This document shows positions 8,517 to 17,622 of a stretch of DNA of 38,608 bases, in pieces. The notes under the pieces were generated by a model. The model saw only the letters and a program-made list of their open reading frames with translations. It did no database searches and was not told where the DNA came from. The translations under genes were made by a program, and so were the position numbers. How positions within the stretch are numbered: position 1 is the stretch's first letter; the number at the start of each line of letters is the position of its first letter. The DNA comes from a bacterium (lineage in GTDB: Bacteria; Spirochaetota; Spirochaetia; Treponematales; Rectinemataceae): contig JAJXVS010000002.1 in NCBI GenBank assembly GCA_021782015.1, positions 1-38,608 on the forward strand, written 5' to 3'.

Positions 8517-10610
8517 ATGGCTGACACTACACAGAGGGCCCAGTTCGGCAATCTCCTGGCCAATCCCTCGGACCTCGCGGTCGCGGGGGGCACGATCTCG
8601 GTGATCCTGATGATCATGATCCCCGTGCCCACCATCCTCCTCGACGCCCTTCTCGCCTTCAACCTCACCGTTTCGATACTCATAATACTTATTGTTCTCT
8701 ACACGCGGAAGGCCACCGATTTCTCCATCTTCCCGACGATGCTTCTCGTGACCACCGTCTTCGGGCTGGCGCTCAACATCTCCTCGACGCGCCTCATCCT
8801 CTCCAAGGGCTCGAACTTTGACGGCCACCTCATCCGCGCCTTCGCGAGCTTCGTAGTGGGCACAGGCGGCGCCGAGGGCCTGGTCATTGGCTTCATAATA
8901 TTCATTGTGATCATCGCGGTGCAGGCCATTGTCATCACGAAGGGTGCGACCCGCATCGCCGAGGTGGCGGCCCGCTTCACCCTGGACGGACTGCCGGGCA
9001 AGCAGATGGCCATCGAGGCCGAGTACAATTCCGGCTCGATCTCCGAGGAAGAGGCGGTCAAGCGCAAGTCCGAGGTCCAGCGCGAGGTCGATTTCTACGG
9101 CCAGATGGACGGCGCCTCGAAATTCATCTCGGGAAACGTCAAGATCGCGATATTCATTTCGGCCGTCAACCTGGTCGCCGGATTCATCATCGGGATGGTC
9201 CTCCACCACGAGGATTTCAACACGGCGATCACCACCTATACCTCGCTCACGATCGGCGAGGGGCTGCTTGCCCAGCTTCCCGCCCTCCTCGTCTCGACGG
9301 CGACCGGCATAATTGTGACGAGAGCCAATGCGCAGGGGACCTTCGGCGCCGAGGTGGCGACCCAGTTCTCGCAGAACTCGCGGGTCTACCTCATCGCGGC
9401 GGCCGTGCTCGCCCTGATGTCGATCCTTCCCGGCTTTCCCTGGTACGTCCTCATCCCCATGGCGGCCGCCTTCGCCTTCGTGGGCTTCCGGCTCGCCCGC
9501 AAGGAGACGGTTGCGGCCGAGAAGGCCAAGGCCACGGCGGCCGGGCTTGGCCGCAAGGCCGAGGCGCCCTCGGACCTTTCGCCCGTCGTGCCCCTCGATC
9601 CCATCAGTCTGGAACTCGGCTACGGGTTGATTCCCCTCGTGGACAAGGACAAGGGCGCCGACCTCCTGGAGCGCATCACCCGCATCCGCAAGGAGACGGC
9701 CCTTGAGATGGGCCTCGTCGTCCCGCGAATCCGCATAATTGACAACATGCGTCTTGAACCCTCCGAATATTCCTTCAAGATAAAGGGTGTCCAGGTCGGC
9801 CGCGGCCTCATTCGCGTCGGGCTCTATCTCGCCATCAACCCCGGAGGCGTCTCGGAGGAGGTCCCCGGCGAGAAGACGAAGGACCCCACCTTCGGCCTTC
9901 CGGCCCTCTGGATCGCCGAGGAGCAGCGCGACCGCGCCGAACGCGCCGGCTACACGATCGTCGACGCGCCGAGCATCATCGCGACCCACCTGGCGGAACT
10001 CATCAAGCGGCACGCATCGGAGATCCTCGGGCGCCAGGAAGTGCAGTCGATCCTCGACACGCTGAAGAAGGACTACCCCGCCGTCGTGGAAGAGACTTCC
10101 AAGCGGCTCTCCCTCGGCGAAATCCAGAAGGTCCTCCAGGGACTCCTTCGGGAGCAGGTCTCGATCCGCAACATGGTGGCCATTCTCGAGACCCTCGCCG
10201 ATTACGCCGGCGTCACCAAGGACCCCGGCTTCCTCGTCGAAAAGGCCAGGCAGGCCCTGTCGCGGCAGATATGTCAGCAGTATTCGGACGATGACCGCAG
10301 CATCAGGGTGCTCACGGTCGAGCAGGGCCTCGAACAGAAGATCATCGATTCGCGCGTCGACCAGCCCGGCGGGGCCATTTCCGCCCTTGAGCCGGCCCTG
10401 CAGCGCCAATGGGTCAAGGCCCTCACCAAGGCCGTGCAGGCAGTCCAGCAAAAGGGCTGGTTCCCGATCGTCCTCTGCTCAGAGGCTGCGCGCGCCCTCG
10501 TAAAATCAAGTACTGAACGTGAGATACCCGACCTCGTCGTCCTGTCCGTCCCGGAAATCGTCGTGGACGCCAGGGTCGAGGCGGTCGGCGAAATAAGGCT
10601 GGAAGGGTGA
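8517..10610 (+). CDS. flhA: Flagellar export protein FlhA
   Basis: 697 aa; multi-TM N-terminus and cytoplasmic domain, e.g. IPLVDKDKGADLLERITRIRKETALEMGLVVPRIRIIDNMRLEPSEYSFKIKGVQVGRG. Confidence 0.98.
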   Translation: MADTTQRAQFGNLLANPSDLAVAGGTISVILMIMIPVPTILLDALLAFNLTVSILIILIVLYTRKATDFSIFPTMLLVTTVFGLALNISSTRLILSKGSNFDGHLIRAFASFVVGTGGAEGLVIGFIIFIVIIAVQAIVITKGATRIAEVAARFTLDGLPGKQMAIEAEYNSGSISEEEAVKRKSEVQREVDFYGQMDGASKFISGNVKIAIFISAVNLVAGFIIGMVLHHEDFNTAITTYTSLTIGEGLLAQLPALLVSTATGIIVTRANAQGTFGAEVATQFSQNSRVYLIAAAVLALMSILPGFPWYVLIPMAAAFAFVGFRLARKETVAAEKAKATAAGLGRKAEAPSDLSPVVPLDPISLELGYGLIPLVDKDKGADLLERITRIRKETALEMGLVVPRIRIIDNMRLEPSEYSFKIKGVQVGRGLIRVGLYLAINPGGVSEEVPGEKTKDPTFGLPALWIAEEQRDRAERAGYTIVDAPSIIATHLAELIKRHASEILGRQEVQSILDTLKKDYPAVVEETSKRLSLGEIQKVLQGLLREQVSIRNMVAILETLADYAGVTKDPGFLVEKARQALSRQICQQYSDDDRSIRVLTVEQGLEQKIIDSRVDQPGGAISALEPALQRQWVKALTKAVQAVQQKGWFPIVLCSEAARALVKSSTEREIPDLVVLSVPEIVVDARVEAVGEIRLEG

Positions 10611-10614
10611 CGAC

Positions 10615-11988
10615 ATGCAATATTTCACCGAACAGGCATCATCGCACCGCGAAGCGGTCGAGACGGTGCGCAACAAGTACGGGGAGCAGGCCCAGATCCT
10701 TTCGCACCGGACCGTGAGATCGGGGGGCATCCTCGGTCTCTTCGCCCGCGAGGTGGTCGAGGTTTCGGGCTACCTCAAGCCCAGGTCGGCGACACAGGCG
10801 ACAGCTCTCGCGGCGGCGCAGGCGATGGCGGCCCCTCGATCGCGCGACCCCGATTTGGAGGAGGAGAAGCGCCGGATCATAGACCTGGCGAGGGCCGGCG
10901 GACAGGGCGCCGCTGCCGCGAAGGCGGGTTCCGGTCCACAACAGCGGCCTGCCACCGCCGCTACGGCCGCGGCCACACCCCAGGCTGAATCGCGCAACGG
11001 CGACCGAGCCCTCGACAAGGTCCTCGAGGAGATACGTGACCTCAAGAGCTCGATGGGCGCCTCGATGGCGGGCCAAGGGGAGGGGCACGAGTCCATCTCG
11101 AAGATCGACGCACTCCTCGCCGACAACGACTTTTCGGAAACCTACCGCCGGGACATCGTCGCGCGCATCCGCCGCGATTTCACCCTCGAGACCCTTGAGG
11201 ATTTCGACCTGGTCCAGGATCGGGTGCTCGAATGGATCGGGGACTCCATCACGACCTGGCGCGAACAGGAGGGGAGCAAGCCGCGCATCCTCGCCCTCGT
11301 CGGGCCGACAGGGGTGGGGAAGACGACGACCATCGCCAAGCTGGCTGCCATCTACACGGTCGGCATCGGCGTCGAAAAGCCCCTTTCCGTGCGGATGATC
11401 ACAATTGATAACTATCGCATCGGCGCCCGCCAGCAGATCGAGACCTACGGCAACATCATGGGCGTGCCCGTCTCCTGCGTCGAGACCGAGGAGGACCTGC
11501 GCAAGACCCTCGATCTCCATTCGGACGCCGACCTCATCCTCGTCGACACGATTGGCAAGAGCCCTCGGGACTCGGTCAAGCTGGCGGAGGTGCAAAGGCT
11601 CGTCGCCGTGTGCGGGTCCAGGGCGGAGATCCACCTCGCCCTCGCCTCGACCACGAAGGCCAGCGACATGGCCTCGATCCTCAGGCAATTCGAACCGTTC
11701 AACTACCGCGCCGTCGTGCTCACGAAGCTCGACGAGACGGATCGCGTGGGCAACGCGATCTCCGTCCTCGCGGAAAAGGGCAAGGCCATTTCCTACATGA
11801 CGACGGGTCAGCGCGTGCCGCAGGACATCGAGAGGGCCCAGGCCCTCCGCCTGCTCATGCGGCTCGAGGGTTTCAGGCCGAACAGGGCCGAACTCGAGGA
11901 GCGCTTCGCGCCGCCCTCCGGCACGCCGAGGCAGCAGAGGGGATCGATGCGATCGGCGGAAGGCGCCGCGCGAGGGGGGAGGCAGTAA
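10615..11988 (+). CDS. flhF: Flagellar SRP-like GTPase FlhF
   Basis: SRP GTPase motifs GPTGVGKTTTIAKLAA, DTIGKSP, LTKLDETDRVGNA; MQYFTEQASSHREAVETVRNKYGEQAQILSHR N-terminus. Confidence 0.97.
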   Translation: MQYFTEQASSHREAVETVRNKYGEQAQILSHRTVRSGGILGLFAREVVEVSGYLKPRSATQATALAAAQAMAAPRSRDPDLEEEKRRIIDLARAGGQGAAAAKAGSGPQQRPATAATAAATPQAESRNGDRALDKVLEEIRDLKSSMGASMAGQGEGHESISKIDALLADNDFSETYRRDIVARIRRDFTLETLEDFDLVQDRVLEWIGDSITTWREQEGSKPRILALVGPTGVGKTTTIAKLAAIYTVGIGVEKPLSVRMITIDNYRIGARQQIETYGNIMGVPVSCVETEEDLRKTLDLHSDADLILVDTIGKSPRDSVKLAEVQRLVAVCGSRAEIHLALASTTKASDMASILRQFEPFNYRAVVLTKLDETDRVGNAISVLAEKGKAISYMTTGQRVPQDIERAQALRLLMRLEGFRPNRAELEERFAPPSGTPRQQRGSMRSAEGAARGGRQ

Positions 11989-12884
11989 TGGAAGACCAGG
12001 CACAGGCGCTGCGGGAGCTCATGAACTCGTCGAAACCCGCACCCAAGGCGCCGGAGCGCCCCGGTGTTCAATCCGGGCCCGAAAGGAAAACCCGCATCAT
12101 AGCCGTGACGAGCGGAAAGGGCGGGGTCGGCAAGACCAATGTGTCGGTCAACCTGGCCATCGCCTACGCGAAAATCGGCAAAAAGGTCATCGTGATGGAC
12201 GCGGACCTCGGTCTGGCCAACGTGAACATCATGCTCAACGTCATCCCGAAGCACAATTTGTACCACGTGATCCGCAAACAGAAGACGATGCGCGACATCA
12301 TCTACGATACGGACTATGGCATCCAGATCGTGGCTGGGGCTTCGGGCTTTTCCAAGATCGCCAACCTGAGCGAGGACGAGCGCCAGAGTTTCATCGACGA
12401 GCTCTACGCCCTGTCCCAGGCCGACATCGTGATCATCGACACGAGCGCCGGCGTGTCGAGCAACGTGCTTTCCTTCGTTGCGGCCGCCGACGAGGCCATC
12501 ATCGTAACCACCCCGGAACCGACGGCCATCACCGACGCCTACGGCATCATCAAGATCATCGCCACCGAGGTGGAGAACCTCAACATCGGCCTCAAGCTCG
12601 TCGTCAATCGGGCCAAGACCGTCATCGAGGGGCGGAAGGTGGCCGACCGCATCATCGAGATCTCGGCCAACTTTCTCAATCTCAAGGTCGAGTATCTCGG
12701 CTGCATTTTCGACGACCCCGTCGTTCCCCAGGCAGTCCTTCGGCAAAAACCCTTTATCGTTTCCGATCCGAAATCCAAGGCCGCCATTTCCATCCAGCAC
12801 CTTGTCGGGCGCCTCGAAAAGACCGAATTCGAGGCCGACGCCGGGCTCGGCCGCTTTATCCGCAAACTATTCGGCAAGGAGTGA
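11988..12884 (+). CDS. flhG: MinD-like ATPase FlhG
   Basis: Deviant Walker A TSGKGGVGKTNVSVNLAIAYAK, VIVMDADLGLANVNIML; TAATG overlap with flhF. Confidence 0.95.
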   Translation: MEDQAQALRELMNSSKPAPKAPERPGVQSGPERKTRIIAVTSGKGGVGKTNVSVNLAIAYAKIGKKVIVMDADLGLANVNIMLNVIPKHNLYHVIRKQKTMRDIIYDTDYGIQIVAGASGFSKIANLSEDERQSFIDELYALSQADIVIIDTSAGVSSNVLSFVAAADEAIIVTTPEPTAITDAYGIIKIIATEVENLNIGLKLVVNRAKTVIEGRKVADRIIEISANFLNLKVEYLGCIFDDPVVPQAVLRQKPFIVSDPKSKAAISIQHLVGRLEKTEFEADAGLGRFIRKLFGKE

Positions 12885-12915
12885 GGCGATGGGGCCGTAC
12901 GCTATGTCGGCGAAC

Positions 12916-12945
12916 TTGACGGCGCTTTGTCTTTCATCCTACTCT
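12916..12945 (+). promoter_or_regulatory. Candidate sigma70-like promoter upstream of the orf-fliA-fapA segment
   Basis: TTGACG - 18 bp - TACTCT. Confidence 0.45.
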
Positions 12946-12970
12946 TTCGGAATGGGCTGGGAGGGAGCCG

Positions 12971-13702
12971 GTGAATGCTGACCTGCGCGCGCCGCTCCTC
13001 GTCGGCGCCGTGGCCGCCGGGCTTTCAATGCTCGTCGGGCTCATTGCTCATGTCTCGTTCTTCCCCCTCATTCTGAGGGCCCTGCTCTTTGGCGCGGTTT
13101 TTGGCGCTCTCACTTGGGGGGCGACCGTTTTGCTCCATTCCTATGTGCCTGATCTCTTCGATGTCGCAGGCGGGGGCAATGACGTGGTCGGGTCGACCTT
13201 CGGCCTGGAGGAAGGTGCCGACGAACAACTCGGTGGCGCCGTCGACATCGTTCTCGATGATCGCGAAGACGAGGGTCTTGCGGCCGTCGGTCACGGTTTC
13301 GGCGGATCGGCGGGCCCCGCTCGCCATCCGGCCAGGGCCTCGGTCGGCGATGAAGAGGTTCTCGATGTCGCTCCCATGGGCGACCTTACGGATACCGAGG
13401 CGGCCGAGCCTCCGATAGTCGAACTGGCGGAAGAGGCCGAGCCGGCCGGCGCGATTGTTTCGGCGGGTGCCGCGGGCGGCATGGACGACCTGGATATCCT
13501 GCCGGACCTCGATGCCCTCGCCGGAGAGTACGGAACCTTCGACCTTGCTCCTGCCCGCTCGGCGGAAACTTTCGCGCCGTCGCATGGGGCCGGAGGGGAC
13601 GATTCCCATCCGGGCTCGTCGGCCGTCGGTACGGGCGGCTCGGATCCGGCCACCCTGGCTGCGGCGGTCCGGACGATGCTTAAACGAGATCAGAAAGGCT
13701 AG
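12971..13702 (+). CDS. Conserved-position membrane protein of unknown function between flhG and fliA
   Basis: N-terminal hydrophobic segments, long disordered acidic C-terminal region; SD GGAGGGA before GTG start. Confidence 0.75.
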   Translation: MNADLRAPLLVGAVAAGLSMLVGLIAHVSFFPLILRALLFGAVFGALTWGATVLLHSYVPDLFDVAGGGNDVVGSTFGLEEGADEQLGGAVDIVLDDREDEGLAAVGHGFGGSAGPARHPARASVGDEEVLDVAPMGDLTDTEAAEPPIVELAEEAEPAGAIVSAGAAGGMDDLDILPDLDALAGEYGTFDLAPARSAETFAPSHGAGGDDSHPGSSAVGTGGSDPATLAAAVRTMLKRDQKG

Positions 13703-13708
13703 GCGACG

Positions 13709-14497
13709 ATGGCGGAAAACCCCCTGGCTCGAATGAGCGAAGATGAACTCTGGGCCCTGTACAGGAAGGCGAAGGATCCCTGGATCCGCGATGCCTTTAT
13801 CAAACAGTACGCGCCCCTGGTCAAATACGTGGCCGGCAAGGTGGCCGCCAGCATGCCCAATTCCGTGGAATTCGACGACCTTGTGGGCTTCGGTGTCTTT
13901 GGCCTTCTCGACGCCATCGAGAAATTCGATCCGGAAAAGAACGTCAAGTTCAAGACCTACGCGGTGACGAGGATCAGGGGGGCGATTTTCGATGAACTTC
14001 GATCGATCGATTGGGTGCCCCGATCCGTTCGCCAGAAGACCAAGGAGATCGAGGAGGCGATAGTCGTCCTCGAAGCCTCGCTCGGCCGGCCTGCGACTGA
14101 CCAGGAAATCGCCGAGTCCCTCGGGGTCAGCGAGGAGGAACTCCTCAAGACCATGCTCAAGATTTCCGGCACCGCCGTGCTGTCCCTCAACGATGTGTGG
14201 TTTTCGGGCGACGAGGCGGACAAGATTTCCATCGGGGAGAGCATCGAATCCCCCACGAGCTTCAACCCCGATTCCTCGGTGGAGCGCGAAGAGATAAAGA
14301 GGGTGATCGTCCAATCGATTTCCGAACTCCCCGAAAAGGAAAAAAAGGTTCTCATTCTTTATTATTATGAGGATCTTACTCTCAAGGAAATCGGGCAGGT
14401 GCTCGAAGTCACGGAATCGCGCGTGAGCCAGCTCCACACCAAGGCGATCCTTAGGCTTCGCGCCAAGCTCACGAACATGCGGAAGGGGATCTTCTGA
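13709..14497 (+). CDS. fliA: Flagellar sigma factor FliA/WhiG family (sigma28)
   Basis: Sigma70 regions 2-4: [118 protein letters not shown]. Confidence 0.96.
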   Translation: MAENPLARMSEDELWALYRKAKDPWIRDAFIKQYAPLVKYVAGKVAASMPNSVEFDDLVGFGVFGLLDAIEKFDPEKNVKFKTYAVTRIRGAIFDELRSIDWVPRSVRQKTKEIEEAIVVLEASLGRPATDQEIAESLGVSEEELLKTMLKISGTAVLSLNDVWFSGDEADKISIGESIESPTSFNPDSSVEREEIKRVIVQSISELPEKEKKVLILYYYEDLTLKEIGQVLEVTESRVSQLHTKAILRLRAKLTNMRKGIF

Positions 14498-14546
14498 GCG
14501 TCCGGCCGCCACAGACGCGCGGACGGGCGGGGAGGGACGGCAAGGC

Positions 14547-16529
14547 ATGACAGGCAAGCTCGGGCTCGCGGAGATAACGGGTCTCATGCGCCGCTATCTG
14601 GACGAGGACTCCTCGCGGAAGTCCCTCGCCGTCGAGGGGAAGACCCTCGACGAGGCTCTCTCCAACGCGGCCATCCAGCTCGAGGTTCCGGTCGTCCGCG
14701 TCGAGTACGAAATCATCGAGCAGGGGGCCGAGGGGCTCTTCGGAGCCGGTCGCAAGGTCTGGAAGATCAAGGCCTGGGTCGCCGCCGAAAAAAAGACCGT
14801 TGAACGCGTCGCGGCCGAGGCCGCGGAAATGCCCGACGATGGTATTCCGATCGCCCCTGTCCAGCGCGACACCGACGGCGAATGCTTTGTGCGGCTTTCC
14901 CCGGACGGCGTCCTTCTCAAGGTGACTTCCCCGACGGGCGCCGGCAAGAAGGTCACAGAGCGCCACGCGACCGACCGACTCGAACAGCGGGCCGTGCACG
15001 ATTTCGACGACGCCCTCGTGCGCGAGGTCGTGAAGCGGGCTTCGGGAGAGTATATCCGCGTCGGTTCCTTCATCTCCAATCCGGCCAACGACGCCCTGTT
15101 CTCGGTCGACATCACCGATCAGGAGATGAAGGCCTTCATCACGATCACTCCACCGGGGCCGGGGGGCTGCGATCTGTCGAAGGACACCCTGCTTTCCGTG
15201 CTCCGGAACAACCGCGTCGTCTACGGCGTCAACGAGGGCGCGCTGCAGGCGATCGAGGACAAGCCGCGCTACCGGGAGCCGGTCCTCGTCGCCGAGGGCA
15301 TGAAGCCCCAGAACGGCAAGGACGCCGGCGTCCTCTTCAACTTCGAGACGGACAAGTCCCGCATCCATCTCAAAGAAGCGGCCGATGGCAAGGTCAATTT
15401 CCGGGAACTCGGCCTCATCCAGAACGTGATGGCGGGCCAGCCCCTGGCCAGGCGGATTCCCCCGGAAACGGGAAAGCCGGGCCGCACGGTGACCGGGAAG
15501 ATCATACCCGCGAGGAACGGGAAGGACGCGAGTCCGCCCCTTGGGCGCAACGTCCACCTGGGCGACGACGGCCTCACCATCATCGCCGATCTCAACGGAC
15601 AGGTCACCTTCATCGGCGGCAAGATCAACGTCGAGGAAATCCTCACAATTCAAGGCGATGTCTCGCTCAAGACGGGCAACGTGATGTTCCTCGGAACGGT
15701 GATCGTCCAGGGCAACGTCGAGGACGGCTATTCGGTGAAGGCCTCGGGCAACATCGAGGTCCGCGGAAACGTGGGCAAGGCCGAGGTGGTCGCCGAGGGC
15801 GACGTGGTCATCCACCAGGGCATCAACGCCAAGTCGGGCGGCATCATCTCGGCCGGCAAGAATCTCTGGTCGAAGTTCATCGAGAACGCCACCGTCGACG
15901 TGGGCGAGAACCTCATCGTCTCCGAGGGCATGATCAACTCGACGGTGGTGGCCAACAGGAAAATCATCTGTCAGGGCAAGCGGGCGGCCATCGTGGGCGG
16001 CAAGTACCGCGCCTGCGAGGAGATCAACGCGAAGACCCTCGGCTCCCCCGTCGGCGGCGCCGAGACCATCCTCGAAGTGGGCTACGACCCGAAGAGCAAG
16101 GAAAGGGCGGACGCCCTGCAGATGCAGGTGCAGAAGATGAAGCGCCAGCTGGACACCTTCGACAAGAACATCGCCACCCTCAACGCCCAGAAGCAGAAAA
16201 AGGAACTTTCCGAGGAGAAGGCCGCCATCCTCCAGGATCTTCTCCTCCGGAGGGATGACCTCATCGGCGAGATGCGCGCCCTCGCCAAGGAGATCGAGGC
16301 AATACTGATCTATCTCAACGGGCTCAAGGCGAAGGGCCGGGTCAGCGCCTCGGGCCGGATTTATCCAGGCGTCAAGATCCGCATCAAGGAAGCGAGCGAG
16401 GACATCAGGACCGAAGCCAAGGGGCTCACCTTCTACCTCGAAGGGCTCATCATCAAGACCACCCGCTACGAAGAGCCCGAGGACGATGTCCTCAAAAAGG
16501 GGCCGCCCGATGCCTATAAGGCCGATTGA
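14547..16529 (+). CDS. Jag-N plus FapA (DUF342) polymer-forming-type protein
   Basis: N-terminal Jag-N-like EGKTLDEALSNAAIQLEVPVVRVEYEIIEQGAEGLFGAGRKVWKIKAW; DUF342 beta-helix-like repeats (NVMFLGTVIVQGNVEDGYSVKASGNIEVRGNVGKAEVVAEGDVVIHQGI) and coiled coil. Confidence 0.88.
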   Translation: MTGKLGLAEITGLMRRYLDEDSSRKSLAVEGKTLDEALSNAAIQLEVPVVRVEYEIIEQGAEGLFGAGRKVWKIKAWVAAEKKTVERVAAEAAEMPDDGIPIAPVQRDTDGECFVRLSPDGVLLKVTSPTGAGKKVTERHATDRLEQRAVHDFDDALVREVVKRASGEYIRVGSFISNPANDALFSVDITDQEMKAFITITPPGPGGCDLSKDTLLSVLRNNRVVYGVNEGALQAIEDKPRYREPVLVAEGMKPQNGKDAGVLFNFETDKSRIHLKEAADGKVNFRELGLIQNVMAGQPLARRIPPETGKPGRTVTGKIIPARNGKDASPPLGRNVHLGDDGLTIIADLNGQVTFIGGKINVEEILTIQGDVSLKTGNVMFLGTVIVQGNVEDGYSVKASGNIEVRGNVGKAEVVAEGDVVIHQGINAKSGGIISAGKNLWSKFIENATVDVGENLIVSEGMINSTVVANRKIICQGKRAAIVGGKYRACEEINAKTLGSPVGGAETILEVGYDPKSKERADALQMQVQKMKRQLDTFDKNIATLNAQKQKKELSEEKAAILQDLLLRRDDLIGEMRALAKEIEAILIYLNGLKAKGRVSASGRIYPGVKIRIKEASEDIRTEAKGLTFYLEGLIIKTTRYEEPEDDVLKKGPPDAYKAD

Positions 16530-16839
16530 CCTGCAGACGATGCTCGTCCAGCTCAGCCAGGTCGGCAGGGAGCAGGCCGCCGAAAAGGAGGGGGCCGCCC
16601 TCACCGCCGCCATGAAGGGCGCCGCCGACCAGAAGCGTCTCGAGGAAACCAAGGAATCCGTCCACCGCCCCGAGGACGAGGAGACGGCGGCGAAGGCCGT
16701 CGGAGAGGGCGGGGGGCAGGGGGCAGGCGGCAAGCAGGCCAGGGGCGGATCGGAAGAGAGTCCGGCCGACGGGACGCCTCCGACTTCCGAGGTCGTCAAG
16801 GATCCCGACCTCGGCCGGCGCGTCGACCTTTCGGGCTAG
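16510..16839 (+). CDS. Small charged protein of unknown function
   Basis: MPIRPIDLQTMLVQLSQVGREQAAEKEG...; overlaps fapA 3' end; operonic position. Confidence 0.7.
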   Translation: MPIRPIDLQTMLVQLSQVGREQAAEKEGAALTAAMKGAADQKRLEETKESVHRPEDEETAAKAVGEGGGQGAGGKQARGGSEESPADGTPPTSEVVKDPDLGRRVDLSG

Positions 16840-16842
16840 ACC

Positions 16843-17622
16843 ATGACAGGCATCATCGTCAGCATTGTCATAGACTTGGGTGGCCTGGTCCTGATCTGGT
16901 TCCTCCTCCGGGCCAGGATCGCGAAGGCCCTCGAGATCGACGGCCTCCTCGCGGAAGCGCGCAAAGAGGCGCGACTCCTCACAATTGAGATTAATGAGAC
17001 GACCGACAGGAATATCACCCTCGTCGAGGACAGCCTCACCTCCCTGCGCGAGCTCCTGGCCGAGGCCGATAGGCGGATGGGCGTCGTCAGGCGCGAGGCG
17101 GGCAGGAGGCAGGTCGAGGGCGAAGTCTACAGCCGGCTGGGGCGGCGGGCGCCGGTCGGGCCGACCATTCCATCGGACGAGGACGAGGGGCCGGGCGGCG
17201 AGATGCCACGCAGCGAAGGGCCGGGGGGGGCCAGCCCCGTGCCCCTGGTATTCGGCGGCAGGCGGGCCGAACGCAATGACTCGGCGACGAGGGGCGAGGC
17301 GGGGTCGAGGGGCGAGGCGGGGTCGAGGGGCGAGGCCCAGCCGCGCTTCGAGGCGGCGGTCCCGCCGCCGGCCTCGGCACCTGTCCCGAATCCCACCGCG
17401 ACGCCGACGCCCACAGCCCCTCCGAGGAGGCCGGAGATCAGTCACTCGGCCGCCTCCGTCATCCCCCCCCGCAGTCTTCGCGAAAGGGCGATCGAGCTGT
17501 ATCGCTCAGGTTTTTCCGCCGATATCATAGCCGCGCGCCTGGGCGCGACCGTGTCGGAAATCGAGCTCCTCGTCTCCCTGGAGGAGGGGCGCGCCGGCAT
17601 GGAGGAGATGGGCGGGACATGA
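16843..17622 (+). CDS. Membrane-anchored coiled-coil protein with C-terminal HTH-like segment, unknown function
   Basis: N-terminal TM IIVSIVIDLGGLVLIWFLLRARI, C-terminal RERAIELYRSGFSADIIAARLGATVSEIELLVSLEEG. Confidence 0.75.
   Translation: MTGIIVSIVIDLGGLVLIWFLLRARIAKALEIDGLLAEARKEARLLTIEINETTDRNITLVEDSLTSLRELLAEADRRMGVVRREAGRRQVEGEVYSRLGRRAPVGPTIPSDEDEGPGGEMPRSEGPGGASPVPLVFGGRRAERNDSATRGEAGSRGEAGSRGEAQPRFEAAVPPPASAPVPNPTATPTPTAPPRRPEISHSAASVIPPRSLRERAIELYRSGFSADIIAARLGATVSEIELLVSLEEGRAGMEEMGGT
17293..17337 (+). repeat. 18-bp in-frame tandem repeat
   Basis: GGCGAGGCGGGGTCGAGG x ~2.5, encoding (GEAGSR)n. Confidence 0.85.

Noticed and set aside
7545-10451. 968-aa minus-strand ORF antisense to flhB/flhA
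   Set aside because: Shadow ORF of high-GC codon usage; the plus strand encodes unmistakable FlhB/FlhA, while the antisense product is His/Asp/Gly/Arg-rich with no recognisable motif.
14469-16799. 776-aa minus-strand ORF antisense to fapA
   Set aside because: Low-information shadow ORF opposite a clear Jag-N/DUF342 gene.
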